Below are positions 10,587 through 22,670 of a DNA stretch of 64,000 nt, piece after piece. The translations under genes were made by a program, and so were the position numbers. Position 1 is the stretch's first letter. Every line of letters begins with the position of its first letter. Source of the DNA: Phyto melanocephala (taxonomy: Eukaryota > Arthropoda > Insecta > Diptera > Rhinophoridae); NCBI GenBank assembly GCA_941918925.1, contig OW799237.1:73791126-73855125 (forward strand), read 5' to 3'. Below the pieces are notes generated by a model, which was not told the DNA's origin, ran no database searches, and saw only the letters and a list, made by a program, of their open reading frames with translations.

Positions 10587-12950
10587 TTATGAAAAAAAAA
10601 AAAAATGCGAAAACCCTTTAGCTGTCTAGATACTCCATTTTTTTAGTTTTTTGGTTAAATATATATAATAATAATAGAATTATTCTTGCATACATATGTA
10701 TGTAAATACATACATATGTACATACATATACATATGTAGGATTCTTAATTTTTCTACATAATCAGCACGAGACTTTATAAAATTTAGAAACTAGGGAATG
10801 CAAATATTTTTGTAAAATTAAAAACTTAAATAATTTGGGCCACATCTTTGAAAGGGTCAATATAATTTTGTCTTTCGAGTCGCCCAAAGTAAAAACCAAT
10901 AAGTTTACGTAATTCCAGAGAACATAGTCCAAAATCTTTAAGTCGCGGTTCAGTGGACTTAATCACCGAGAAAAAATGCGTTCTCAAAATGTTCCATTTA
11001 ATAAGTTAAGGAATTGACGCGGTCGATGGCATGTGCTACCGTTCTGCCCGAATAACATATTTTTAGTTTAAATTCCATCTAACTAGGGATCCAAATAATT
11101 GATAATCAATGCTTTATACTGCTCGCCGTCAATGTTTTTTGTTTTTTTAATTTTTCGATCACGTTCGAATGCAGTAATATGACCCCAGGTTTTTGAAAAT
11201 TTTATATTAAAGATAAAGAAGAGAGTATATATAGGAATGCCTTACCGTGTTTGTTCATAGTTAATCAAATTGAACCATATTTTTACGTAAATTAACGTTA
11301 AATAAGACAACGTCAGAATAAGATTACTAGATAATATCAAATTGGTTTGAATTAATATCCAAGTGATGTCGATATAGAAATTAAATGATGATGATTAAAT
11401 ATTTTTTTATTTAAATAAAATTGCAAAACTTTGTAATTTTAAAATTCTAATTGCCAATATTTCTGTGGAACATGAACACCGAATGTAATAATTTTTTAAA
11501 ATATTATTAAATAAACAAAAATTAAATTTTATTAATGGACACTCAAAGTTCAATAGCAATATAAGCAAACCACATGTGCTTAACGGAATAAAAATAAACA
11601 AAGTAATGCGTGTTAATACAAATTGCTTTTTTAAATAGTTCTCTATGCGCATGGTTTAAAAAACAGGGAGAGTGCAACATTTGAAACTTAAGTTTACAGT
11701 TTAAAAGATTTACTTCTAAGCAGAGGATTATTTTTCCTGTTCCAGCAATTTTTAGGAATAACATTAAACTTTGTAAGGACAAGCAAAGGGGTCTGGGTTC
11801 AGCTAGTAACCGTTAATCTATAAACTAATTGTAGAAAATAAGACTACGTTTTTCGTTTTCCGATCTTTTGCCCTTTTTAGAAATTTGAATTATTAATGGG
11901 TATATATGTATGTAGTTATTTGTCATATGGTCAGAAAAAAAGAAAACCCTTGAAAGTTTTGTTAAAAATTTGTTAAGAAATATTTCACTACTGTTTTGTT
12001 TTAAACAACTTAAATAAGTATTTTTATTTCGTCTGGCAAAATTGTATTATCATCTGCTGATTGATACAGTTTTATACTTAAAAATCGAAAATCACGAATT
12101 GAAGTCTTTGTCATCAGAGTTTTACATTATCAAGCCAAATGATGTTGTTACTTAGCCGAAATAAATTTCCTGTTCTATATTTAATGAAAATTGTAAGTAT
12201 TTAAATCAATAAATAAATTCTTTCCATATGATGCTCATCTGGATTTCAGTTAAGGTTTACTTAAACAATAATACATTTATCCAAGTACATATTGCATTTG
12301 TATTTTAAATAACCTTCATTTGTAATCTGTCTTCACAACTTATCATTTGTTTCGTAGAAAATGTTCTATCCCTTTTTTAAAGAGATTAATTGACTTTATT
12401 TTTTATATTTCTTAGTCTGTCTGCAAAGATTTTTAAAAGTGTGCACATCCTACACTTAAAAAATGTATTCAAATTATTACACTGTATAACAAAATATTTT
12501 TTTTTTTATCAAAGCAATAAGGTTCCAATAACGGATTTTGGCTGGGGAGACAAACAAATAATAAGTGTGTCGGCAATTTAAACGTTTACGTCTGAATTTA
12601 ATTTAAAGTTTTCTCCCTTTTTACTATTTTTATGATGAATCGGCAAAGTAAACCGAGTGCCCTTTTCATTTTAGGTATATCATGGTTTTATGTAAAAAAC
12701 AACGAAGAATAGATTCGTGAAATATTTTAATCCTCTAGCTTTTTTTAGCACTGGGCCTTATTTATGTCATTATTAAAATAGGTAAAATGATAAAAACGCT
12801 TTTTGAAATAATTCTACAGCAAATACATCCAGATTTTATTGGCGGATCAATATCAAACAATAAAGTCGAAGTTATTTCTGTTAGGGATTAGGTCAATATG
12901 TGTTATTCTTAAGGCTACTGGATTATGTTGATTGGTTTTAAATAAGTTTG
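10587..12950. other. Non-coding intronic stretch
   Basis: This is intron of the minus-strand gene. It holds a palindromic CATA/TATG microsatellite at about 10685-10735 and a Helitron-like 3' end at 11785-11806. The small frames at 11407-11782 and 12390-12581 have no recognisable motif and atypical composition. Nothing else is identified. Confidence 0.35.
11785..11806 (+). other. Helitron-like 3' terminus (second family)
   Basis: GGGGTCTGGGTTCAGCTAG followed by T resembles the end at 23045-23065 (GCGGTCCGGGTTCTGCTAG-T), suggesting two copies of one Helitron family. The 5' end of this copy was not found. Confidence 0.4.
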
Positions 12951-12959
12951 GGTTATATG

Positions 12960-13285
12960 TATTTGAGACAATAAATTAATATAAGCCATTTACTGTAAGT
13001 AGTTTATTCGTGCACTTTAACTTTAGCATACTTTTTTTTACTATTTCGGCCAGTATCCAACCAATTGCTGTTATGCTGCCTATCAAGGCTGAAATTGTGG
13101 CTAGTTTATCCTTGTTTACAAAAAATATTTTAGTGTCGTCAGATCGCACGATCATGTTGGCCAATGGGCTACTCCAAAACGTGAAATTAGCTTCTTACCA
13201 AACTCGCCTCCCAATAGGTTCAAGGTCAGATTTTCTGTCAGACATGCCTAGAAATTTCAATATACGACATTTCTGACTGATTTCG
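12960..13285 (-). pseudogene. Decayed mariner-type transposase fragment
   Basis: The minus strand reads FGKKLISRFGVAHWPT, a stop, then SCDLTTLKYFL in one frame, matching the FGxRxISRxGxxNWPxRSCDLTPLDYFL region of the DD41D-spaced mariners in this window. A frameshift continues it as NKDKLATISALIGSITAIGW, equivalent to the DKPxTLxxLExNI region. The third catalytic Asp is Lys here. Only the catalytic-core end survives, with stops and a frameshift. Confidence 0.6.
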
Positions 13286-14727
13286 TACAGAGTAGTAGTT
13301 TTTTATTACGTTTGTAATTTTTAGTATTTTTAGTTTTTTTAAATCTTGTCTAACATTGCAGTCACACGTTCAAGTTTTTCTGTCAAGTTTTTCACACATA
13401 CTACTTGTCAAAATTAATTTAAATTGATTTCTGTGACGTAGGCTGCACGCAATTTTAAAGCAATTTTATGATTCAAACATTATTAATTATATTTAATTTA
13501 AACTGCGGCAGAATATTTCTAAAACACAAAACAAAAAATTATGGCGGCAGAATATTTGTAAAAAAAAAAACAAAATTCGTCACAACAATTGCACTCAGCT
13601 GTTTTCTTGACTGTAAATTGAAACATTCGATGGAAAGGGAATTTTAAAAGCAAGTTCGCATCAAGTTCTAAAAGAATGAGTTTATTAGTAAAAAAGTGTG
13701 AGTGTATTGAAACTTGATACACAAAACTTGATCGTGTAACCCCTGTGTAAATTACAAACAAAAGTGAAATTAAGAAGTAAATAATAAATATAAGTTGCTA
13801 AATTATATAAAATAAAACAAATCATTAAACTAGTAATTAAAAAAGTAAGAGCGCTGTAATACGCCATTTTCTTTATTATCCGACGCCATCTTTGATGTTA
13901 AGTTTTTACATAGTTAACTATATTTTACTAGTCAAGCCCTTTCAATTGATATTCATATTGTTAAGGTTAAAAAATTTGTTCCGCTATTTTGTTTCAGAAA
14001 TCATCTTGGATTTTACACTTTGTATTTATTTTAGTTGAATAAAATTTTTCTCCATTAACTTCTAAATAATTCCAAAACGATAGGAGATAGAGAAAAATTT
14101 GATTCCACTAAAATAAATACAATTTTGTTGCACATTTTCTGGTGTTTTTTTTTTGAAAATCGGATGACTGGTTCTCGAGTTAGGATTAAATAAATATGTC
14201 TCCGTACCTGACTAATTTAGGGGGAACAATATGCCACGCCCATAAAAAAATTCCGATCTGATGGAAAAAACCGACAACGGATTTGAGTTCAGCACATCAA
14301 AATCCATATAGTCTACATAGTTTTATTTAATGGAGGATTTTGCTGCTGAGCAGTGTAATTAAAAGTAAATAAAAATCAAATAGTTAAAATGAAAGAATTC
14401 TGTACGAATGTCGCTTAATAAATCAGAATTTCCCCTGCTTCTTCTATCAGATTTCTATAAATAACGTTAGTGTGTTTTTTTGGTCTAAGAGAATTCGTAT
14501 AGAATTATTAGTTACCACCAGTGTAGCGACAAGTTTTTTCTGGGTATGGTGAAAGTTTTAAAATTCTGTTCTTCCTGTGAGCAAAATTCTAAACTGGATT
14601 AATTTTATATGCATTGCACACCGCATAAAGGTCAAGTAACACCCATGTTTATTACAGACATCTGAAAGATGTAGGATAATTTTACAGGGTATTGAGGAAG
14701 TATTTAAGAAAACAAAAGAAGGTTAAA
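13286..14727. other. Non-coding intronic stretch with a dispersed repeat
   Basis: Bases about 13864-13965 ('gacgccatctttgatgtt' onward) are recognisably similar to 20306-20425 ('gacggcatcattgatttg' onward), so this is a dispersed repeat of unknown class. Around 14130-14270 are phrases typical of fly Helitron interiors, including 'atgccacgcccataaaa'. No gene seen. Confidence 0.35.
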
Positions 14728-15470
14728 TCTATATATATAAAAGTGAAACTCTGTGTGTGTGTGTGTGTTAGCTATAGACTCCGAAACTGTAAAACCGATC
14801 GGACTCAAACTTTGGCAAGTTGTTGTACACATACCAGGGAGTGTTTATGGGTAGAAAAAAGTGGGCGTGGCCACGCCCATAAAAATTAGTTATCAGTTTT
14901 AGCTACTTGCACTTGACCGATTTTTCTGAAACTTTGCACACATATCGAGCTGTCATGACTAAATAATTTCGTGATAAAAAAAGTGGGCGGGGCCACGCCC
15001 CTAAAAAGTTTTAATTTTGAGGTACTTGCACTGGACCGATTTTTCTGAAACCTTGCACACATACTAAGCTGTCATAACCATACAATTTTGTGATTAGAAA
15101 AATGGGCAGGGCCACGCCCACAAAAAAAGGTTATAATTTTGAGGTACTTGCACCAGACCGATTATTCTGAAACTTTGCACACATATCGAGCTGTCATGAC
15201 TAAATATTTTTGTGAGTAGAAAAGTGAGCAGTACCACGCCCATAAAAAAAAGGTATCATTTTGAGGTACTTGCACTGGACCGATTATTCTGAAACTTTGC
15301 ACACATATTGAGCTGTTATGACTTTACAATTTCGTGATTAGAAAAGTGGGAAATGCCACTCCCATAAACAAAATTATAATTTTTAAGTTTTTGCACTTGA
15401 TATTCAATTAAAATTCAGAATGCATTTCGATTCATTAAGGGGCGTAGCAACTCGCGCCGGGATTAGCTAG
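14728..15470 (+). mobile_element. Complete non-autonomous Helitron, plus orientation
   Basis: It starts A|TCTATATATATAAAAGTGAA, has a short (TG)n run, then CTATAGACTCCGAAACTGTA and about four 120-bp minisatellite units, and ends CGCGCCGGGATTAGCTAG|T. This is a solitary 743-bp copy of the family found as a tandem at 7624-10396, inserted between A and T as expected. The Cys-rich frame near 14692-14889 is repeat, not a gene. Confidence 0.85.
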
Positions 15471-15949
15471 TGAGATATAAAATTTAAAATAAATATTTAG
15501 AGTTGTAATTAACCAAAGTGGTAACAAGCACAGCCTTTATCTAAAAAAGGAAAGAAAAATAACAATTAATATCCTGACTATTTTTGATATATACATATTT
15601 ATGTCTAACCAAAAACAAAATAAGTATTTTATCTTCAAGAAATAAACAAAAAACAAAACATACAACTGATGCTTTCAACCTTTTAAGGTTAGTGGTAGGT
15701 AGGTAGTGGCTTTGTACTATTATCACAATTCGGACGACTGCTTTGGGTGGTCGTTTTGTGTGTAATTTTTTTTTTTTGTTACAATAACAAAACAATTTAG
15801 GATTATTACTCGGGGCGATCGTTTGGATTCTAAAAACAGCACATAAATTTATTCAACTCCTTTTAATTTTCACTCGTTTTAACAATATTTTAAATCATAA
15901 TAAAACAACAAAAAATATATATGTATGTAATATATACAATATAAGGATG
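15471..15949. other. Non-coding intronic spacer
   Basis: AT-rich intron between the Helitron and the large palindrome. The frame at 15541-15795 on the minus strand has no recognisable domain. Nothing else seen. Confidence 0.35.
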
Positions 15950-16101
15950 AAACAAGTAAGAGCACTATATTCGGCTGTGCCGAATCTTTTATACCCACCA
16001 CCAATTTTGTGTACATTTAAAGCACAATATTTATTATTTTGTTAATCGCTATGGAATAATCTCTTTATAATAAAATATGTATCACTTTCTTTGTAGAGAG
16101 T

Positions 16102-16705
16102 GGTTAAATTTTAAGGGCCCATGTTGAAGGTGAACTACACCTAGTCTTTAAATTTGTTTTCTGCATTTCACTTGACATTTCTCAATCTCAAACTTCCTCA
16201 ATTTGATCCGTGAAAAAATACGCAAATGAGCAAAGCTTTAAAGTTATTCAGGCTTTTTATAAAAATGGGCGTTAAAATCAAAATGCATTTTGTGCACTTC
16301 GTAATTCTTTTGATCAACATAATCGTTCAAATTCGTCCACAATCGGGAGAATTGTGAAAAATAATTAAATTTCTCCAAAACAAGTCTGTATAAAATGTTA
16401 GAAAATCTGTGAATGCCTTCTTAGTTCGTTGAATAGGAACCACTGCTGGTTTTTGCGATAGTGTTGCAAAAGAACAGTCAACCTCGCCTCATCATCATGC
16501 CCAACAATTGAGCATCAACATTGTCATTGAAAATTTGGACCATCAGATAGAGGAGTGGCGCCAAGGGGGGGGGGGCATTTGGCCGATATTTTGTTAAATA
16601 CATAATTGAAACATACAAATATTATCATTATAAAAAGAAATGATAATAATTTCTTAAATAATTTGTGTTTTATTTAAAATCAACATCGGTCCTTAAAATT
16701 TAACC
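16102..16705 (+). mobile_element. Mariner MITE inside the palindrome, left arm
   Basis: Inverted ends GGTTAAATTTTAAGGG...ATGTTGA and TCAACATCGGTCCTTAAAAT...TTAACC bound about 600 bp. The interior preserves the start of a mariner transposase (a degraded start, then YANEQSFKVIQAFYKNGR and a stop), related to the longer copy at 28882-29600. A run of 11 G lies near 16566. Confidence 0.7.
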
Positions 16706-16754
16706 ACCCTTTATAACTTCGATATGCTACTAAAATGCTTTTGTAAATGTAGTC

Positions 16755-17510
16755 TTTCAATGAAAGTGGGCGTTAAAGTAGGCGTGTCAATAAAGTTTCT
16801 GCTAACAAATAAAAGTTAGATATTTCAATATAGTCCTTTATTTTCCCAAAAACTTTGTCAATAGAGAAATTACATAAATTTAAGATAAACAGTTATATGG
16901 GAGGTAGGAGTTAAAGTGGGCGTGTCACCTAAGCTTTGTGGCACAACAATTACATTGAATAGAAGGATATACGTAGCAAATTTGATCATCATACCTCTAA
17001 TTTTGGTGGTTTTATGAGCTTTTAAATTTCATTAACGGTAGATTACGTAAAAAGTGGGCGTTATAGTAGGCGTGTCAAAGTTGGTTTTGCGAATAAGTAC
17101 AACTTAGGTGTTTCAATATAGCCCTTTATTATTCCAAAATCATTATTAGTAGAGAAATTATATGAATTTTAGGTAAAACGTTATATGAGAGGTGGGCGTA
17201 AAAGTGGGCGTGGCAACTTAATTTTCTGGCACAGTAGTGACATTGCCTAGTGGGATATACGTAGCAAATTTTATCATCATACCTCTAATTTTGGCGGTTT
17301 TATGAGCTTTTAAATTTCATTAACGGTATATAACGTGAAAACTGGGCATTATAGTAGGCGTGTCAAAGTTATTTTTGCGAATGAGTTAAACTTAGGTGTT
17401 TCAATATAGCCCTTTGATATTCTAAAATCTTTATTAATAGAGAAATTATATGAGTTCTAGGTAAAACGTTATATGGGAGGTGGGCGTAAAAGTGGGCGTG
17501 GCACATTGAT
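16755..17510. repeat. 288-bp tandem repeats, three units
   Basis: The block 'gtgggcgttaaagtaggcgtgtcaa' and its variants recur at about 16766, 17054 and 17343, with conserved text between, such as CATACCTCTAATTTTGG and TAAATTTCATTAACGG. The mirror arm (18285-18600) has two units only. Confidence 0.75.
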
Positions 17511-18624
17511 TTTCCGTTACAAAAAAGCGTCTCACCAAGAAACAAAGTGTACAAAATTTCAGAGTCGTACATCCAATTTTGTTGCTTTTATGACGTTTTT
17601 GTTTTTAAATATACCGAAAAATACACTGTGCGGTATAAATTTTCGTACATTTTGATCGATAACTCCTCTTCTAATGCATAGATTTAGATAATTTCGGGGA
17701 AAAATGTTGTTTTTACTCAGGAAAAAAGCTAGGGGGCTCAAATTCTGCCAGAATCTTTCTTATAGGCAAGGTTTGTTTGGTATTGAAAATGGGCTAAATC
17801 GGAATATTAGGAAGAGAGTTATAGCTCGAAAAGCAAGAGTAGGTCGAAAAAACCGTGTCCTTCGAACATCGAATAAAATGAAATTGTGTCCAAACGCATT
17901 AACGTACACTCGAATATATATTTCCTGAGTAAAAACAATATTTTTCTCCAAAAAAGGTCGAAATCTATGCATTAGGAGAGGAGTTATCGATCAAAATGTA
18001 CGAAAATTTATACCGCACAGTGTATTTTTCGGTATATTTAAAAACAAAAACGTCATAAAAGCAACAAAATTGCATGTACGACTCTGAAATTTTGCACACT
18101 TTGCTTTTTGGTGAGACGCTTTTTTGCAACGGAAAATCAATGTGCCACGCCCACTTTTACGCCCACCTCCCATATAACGTTTTACCTAAAATTCATATAA
18201 TTTCTCTATTAATAAAGATTTTGGAATAACAAAGGGCTATATTGAAACAACTAAGTTATACTCATTCGCAAAAACAACTTTGACATGCCTACTATAACGC
18301 CCACTTTTCACGTTATCTACCGTTAATGAAATTTAAAAGCTCATAAAACCGCCAAAATTAGAGGTATGATGATAAAATTTGCTACGTATATCCTTCTAAT
18401 CAATGTAATTGTTGTGCCAAAAAGTTTAGGTGACACGCCCACTTTAACGCCTACCTCCCATATAACGGTTTATCTTAAATTCATGTAATTTCTCTATTGA
18501 CAAAGTTTTTGGGAAAATTAAGGAGTATATTGAAATATCTAAATGTATTTATTAGCAGAAACTTTATTGACACGCCTACTTTAACGCCCACTTTCATTGA
18601 AAGACTACATTTACAAAAGCATTT

Positions 18625-19234
18625 GTGGTTAAATTTTTAGGACCGATGTTGAATTTAAATAAAACACAAATTATTTAGGATATTATTATTATTTATTTGT
18701 GTAATTATAATATTTGTATGGTTCAATTATGTATTTAACAAAATATCGGCCAAATGGTCCCCCCATCTTTGGCGCCACTCCTCTATCTGAGGGTCCAAAT
18801 TGTCAATGACAGTGTTGATGCTCAATTGTTGGGCATGATGATGAGTCGAGGTTGACTGCTCTTTTGCCACACTATCGCAAAAACCAGCAGTGGTTCCCAT
18901 TCAACGCACTAAGAAGGCATTCACAGATTTTCTAACATTTTATACAGACCTGTTTTGCAGAAATTTAAATATTTGTTACAATACTCCCGATTGTGGACGA
19001 ATTTGAACGATTATGTTGATCAAAAGAATTACGAAGTGCACAAAATGCATTTTGATTTAAACGCCCATTTTTATAAAAAACCTGAATAACTTTAAAGCGT
19101 TGCTCATTTGCGTATCTTTCCACGGATCAAATTGAGTAAGTTTGAGATTGAGATATGTCAAGTGAAATGCAGAAAACAAATTTAAAGACTAGGTGTAGTT
19201 CACCTTTAACATGGGCCCTTAAAATTTAACCACC
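18625..19234 (-). mobile_element. Mariner MITE inside the palindrome, right arm (mirror copy)
   Basis: This is the inverted counterpart of 16102-16705 at the mirrored place in the right arm, with the same termini (GGTTAAATTTTTAGGACCGA at 18627). Its position shows that the mariner insertion preceded the inverted duplication that made the palindrome. Confidence 0.7.
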
Positions 19235-19383
19235 CTCTACAAAGAAAATGATACATATTTTATTATAAAGATATTATTCCATAGCGATTAACAAAATAAT
19301 AAATATTGTGCTTTAAATGTACACAAAAGTGGTGGTGGGTATAAAAGATTCGGCACAGCCGAATATAGTGCTCTTACTTGTTT

Positions 19384-19507
19384 ATATGTACATATGTACG
19401 TATTTCATATGAGATGAATGGTGATACAAACTATTGTTATTGCATGACCACATGTTGTGAAGGGTATATAAGATTCGGCACGGCCGAATATAGCACTCTT
19501 ACTTGTT
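19384..19507 (-). mobile_element. DINE-1-like solo terminal fragment
   Basis: Contains 'ggtgatacaaactattgttattgcatgacc', then GAAGGGTATATAAGATTCGG and ends CTCTTACTTGTTT, the terminal 125 bp of the DINE-1-like family in minus orientation. It directly abuts the palindrome end, so the palindrome may have inserted into, or next to, an older copy. Confidence 0.65.
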
Positions 19508-19649
19508 TAAAATCTATTGTGTTTCTAAAAAAACTTGGTACAATTTTTTTTTATCTTATAAGTTTAAAATATGCATTTATCGGAACTTTGTTTTAATAAT
19601 TTGTAATTATGTATTTTGATATGACCAACAAAACGAACTTAAAACTCAC

Positions 19650-19818
19650 CATTAACATTGCCGCCTAAACCAGCTGCAGCATTTTGACCCCAAGGCGTGC
19701 CAGCCGAAGCATGTAAGCCACCTAACAGACCATTCTGACTATTATGGCCGCCACCACCGGCCTCAGCATGATAACCGAGAAAATTAACACCCACTCTGCC
19801 GTCTTTAAAGGTGATGAG
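19650..19818 (-). CDS. Internal coding exon, Gly-rich protein
   Basis: The exon is bounded by TTTTTTTCCAG on the 19818 side and GTGAGT after 19650. It encodes LITFKDGRVGVNFLGYHAEA, then a Gly/Asn/His-rich stretch and LGGLHASAGTPWGQNAAAGLGG, ending in a split Gly codon completed by the next exon at 5926. Length 169 bp and phases agree. The next intron is 13.7 kb and full of transposons. Repeating 'GLHASAGT', 'AAAGLGG' and (next exon) 'GLYAGAQ' motifs suggest an extracellular Gly/Ala-rich structural or matrix protein, but I do not recognise the gene. The Met-containing upstream extension (to 19845) is intron. Confidence 0.8.
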
Positions 19819-22670
19819 CTGGAAAAAAACACAACAACCACACAATTAGATAAATTATAAGATTAAAAAATTAGAAAAGTAAAATAAAATGAATAATAAA
19901 AAGTTTATATAATAAACAGTCAACATGTTCTTCAAACGTTAATGCGTGAATAGTATCTGTCATAAGAATAATAATAAAACTTAATAATTGTGTTTTTATA
20001 TTTGCAGTTACATACATATGAACATAAGTTTTGTCAAATGTCCACATTTAAATATTTTATTTTAATAATAATTATCTAGATGTCAGTTAAAATTTTGTTT
20101 AAACAATTTCATTAGCCACTTGTAGGCTTTCGAAAATGAAATTAAAAAGATTTTCAAATAAAAACAATAAAATATTTCTTTGCATTTTTATTTTATTAAA
20201 GTACTATATTCGGTCGTGCCAATTTTGTGAATGCCCTTAACCATCATGTACATAGATTAATGACCTAATTGCAGCGTAGCCTCTATTTAAGATTGACTAT
20301 TATTCGCCATTTTGATTTATTATTTCTGACGGCATCATTGATTTGCAGTTAACCATAGTTAATTGTGTTCTATTAGTGATTGGGATATTGATTGGTCCTT
20401 TCATTTAATATCAATATTGTTGAATAATAGTTTTATAACTCTAAATTTGATAATTTTATTTAATACTTCATTTTGAATTTTACCTATCAGTAATATAGTT
20501 TTTCTATAATAATTATTGGAATAATGTGAAGTCACTATACTCCGTTAAATTTGCATTACCGTAGGTTCACTTAATTTTTAATTTTTTTTAAAGCGAAAAA
20601 TTTTCTAGCATAATAATTTTTTTTAAAACCTCAAACAATTTTTATTTCCCATCTCTGTATGAATCTAATAGCCCCACGGAGGCATATTATATATTGCCGA
20701 AGTGTCCATGTCTTGGTGTTATTGCTAGTCCGGGGTATAGAGGAATGACACATACTCATAGAGGATGGACTTATTTACATAGATTGTGACATCAATATCT
20801 TTGCTGTTCTAGCATAGGAAAATCCTGAACTTCAAACATAAATAGGTTAGGGAATCTCTGATGCTTTAAGAGCGCATGATTCGTGTTAAGGTGGTCTAGG
20901 GGCTTCTTTGCATGCTAATAGCGGATGGATTCATGCACAATGAGGGCAATGATAGTATGGGGCATATGGACCTTGTACTTAAAGAGGTTAGGGAGATTTA
21001 GATGGCGATATACTAAGGATCACAGTTAGGTACACATTAAGTGTGATGTTTGGGAGTCCTCAATATATCGAAGATGCTGGCGGTAACGAAAGACTATTGT
21101 GCTGTCGTATTTAATAAGCAGAGACCTGTGCTAAACGGCTAAGTCGGCTAGGCCAAGCCGCAATAGTTTTTGTAAGCCGTCGCCATTCGTTGTATAATTT
21201 TATCGGGTCGACATTCAAAATTAAGCGCAGTTGCTAATTTTTGATAACAAATCATTGGCGGCGTCAAATAAGATCGGCTAAGGACTCTGCTGTTTTTATT
21301 TAATTTATTTGTGATTTGCGGCCAAACTGAAAAATGGAAAATATTGTGGTAAGATCTAATTTAATAAATTAATGGATTAGAATTAAAAAATAAATATGAA
21401 AGAAAATATTTATTTTTATAATTGTTTTACATCAGTTGATTTAAATTCAAAATAGCACACTTAATTATGAAGGGTTGTTCACAATAGTCTAAATTTTTCA
21501 TGCTATTATTATAGGACATATGACTTTATGACACTACTGTGAATCCCCCAATTAAGAAAATTTGATTTGTACGTGTTTTGTTAGATTACGCTGAATAAAT
21601 ATGCCTGATAGTTTAAAATAACGTTATCGGTATATATTAATTCTAACAAAATTTACCGGAACGATATAAATCGATATATATTTTTCATTTGCGCATCCCA
21701 AGTAAACAACACCGATGTTAGTTGATCGGTTAGCCGGGTTGTGAGAAAATAACATAACAAAAAATATATCTTTTGACAAAACAACTTTAATCGTGATAAG
21801 AAAATTTTCTTAATAATCATAAAGGTAAAAACTTAAGGACACTTTGTTTACATTACAGTACTGTACGTACTTTTTACTTAAAATATTTAAAAGGATATCA
21901 CGTTAAAAGGAAACAAATTATTTACAACTGTATTTTAATAATTATAGGCGTTTAATGCACTTAATTCTTAAACCCACTGTAACTCCTTAAAACAAATTTA
22001 TTTAGGTAATTCAACTAAGACGACATTACGTTAAGTGTTGACAGGAAACAAAATACACAGTTAAAAATTAAAACAATAGAAAACTTTAATTCCACTAGGT
22101 TCAGTGTCTAATGCCAAAACAAACAAATTTTCATTTAAACATAAACGTACTTTAGAAATTATTTTTGCTAACAGTTGTTTCGTTAACTTTTATTGCGAAC
22201 ACAAAGGAGAACAAGAAACAATACAAATACAATAAACTAAAAAAAACAACAACAAGTAGCTAGTAATAAGTGTGGCAAGACAACAACGAAAAGTTTTGAC
22301 CACCTATGTATAAACACTTTAGTTGATTTTGTGGTCATGAAATAAACTTTAAGGCTAAGCCATTGTGTAACATAGAACGACTGTCTATAACTATTTTACT
22401 TACTGTAATATAACACGATTTAAGAAAAACTCTAAAAAAAAAAAAAACCCAAAATAAAAAAAACACAAATAAAAAAAAAACAAAAATAAAAAAATAACTA
22501 GAAGTAAAACTAAAAAAAGGAACTTTTTTAACTAGAACAAAAAACGATGGTTATAAAATTACCGTTACACATACTTTTACTTTTAAAGAAAATCCCTACA
22601 GTTTTGGTGTCTTTGACTGGGATGGATAAAATCTAGCTAAAAAGAATAACCTATTATGAATAATAATAGT
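19819..22670. other. Non-coding stretch with scattered repeat debris
   Basis: This is upstream of the 19818 exon. It contains a short DINE-1-like scrap at 20196-20260 ('ctatattcggtcgtgcc'), a dispersed repeat at 20306-20425 shared with 13864-13965, a slightly GC-richer unexplained block at 20640-21110, a possible MITE at 21118-21282, and an A-rich tract near 22435-22500. No coding exon could be supported. Confidence 0.4.
21118..21282. repeat. Possible MITE with AGCAGAG ends
   Basis: Left AGCAGAGACC and right GGACTCTGCT form a 9/10 inverted repeat around about 165 bp that also contains 'cggctaagtcggct' and 'atcggctaagg'. The CAGAGACC-type end resembles the element at 49617-49911. No target duplication was seen, so this is tentative. 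Confidence 0.35.

Larger units (their letters stand above)
15950..19383. mobile_element. 3.4-kb quasi-palindrome (foldback of a DINE-1-like element)
   Basis: The two outermost ends are identical inverted sequences of at least 54 bp, AAACAAGTAAGAGCACTATA followed by TTCGGCTGTGCCGAATC, the DINE-1-like terminus seen elsewhere here. The left arm runs to about 17725 and the right arm starts at about 17921, leaving a loop of about 195 bp. Each arm contains, from outside in, the terminus, a mariner-derived MITE and 288-bp repeats with 'gtgggcgttaaagtaggcgtgtc'. The right arm is about 310 bp shorter: it lacks one 288-bp repeat unit and about 27 bp next to the mariner. The loop matches the middle of the diverged element at 42505-43480. 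The reading frames here are mirror images and not genes. Confidence 0.85.

Noticed and set aside
13010..13276. 88-codon plus-strand hydrophobic frame
   Set aside because: The opposite strand carries mariner landmarks (FGKKLISRFG, SCDLTTLKYFL), which explains the openness.
17369..18173. Several 60-74-codon frames in both orientations, some mirror images
   Set aside because: They are generated by the large palindrome: the frame at 17473-17655 reappears on the other strand at 18173-17991.
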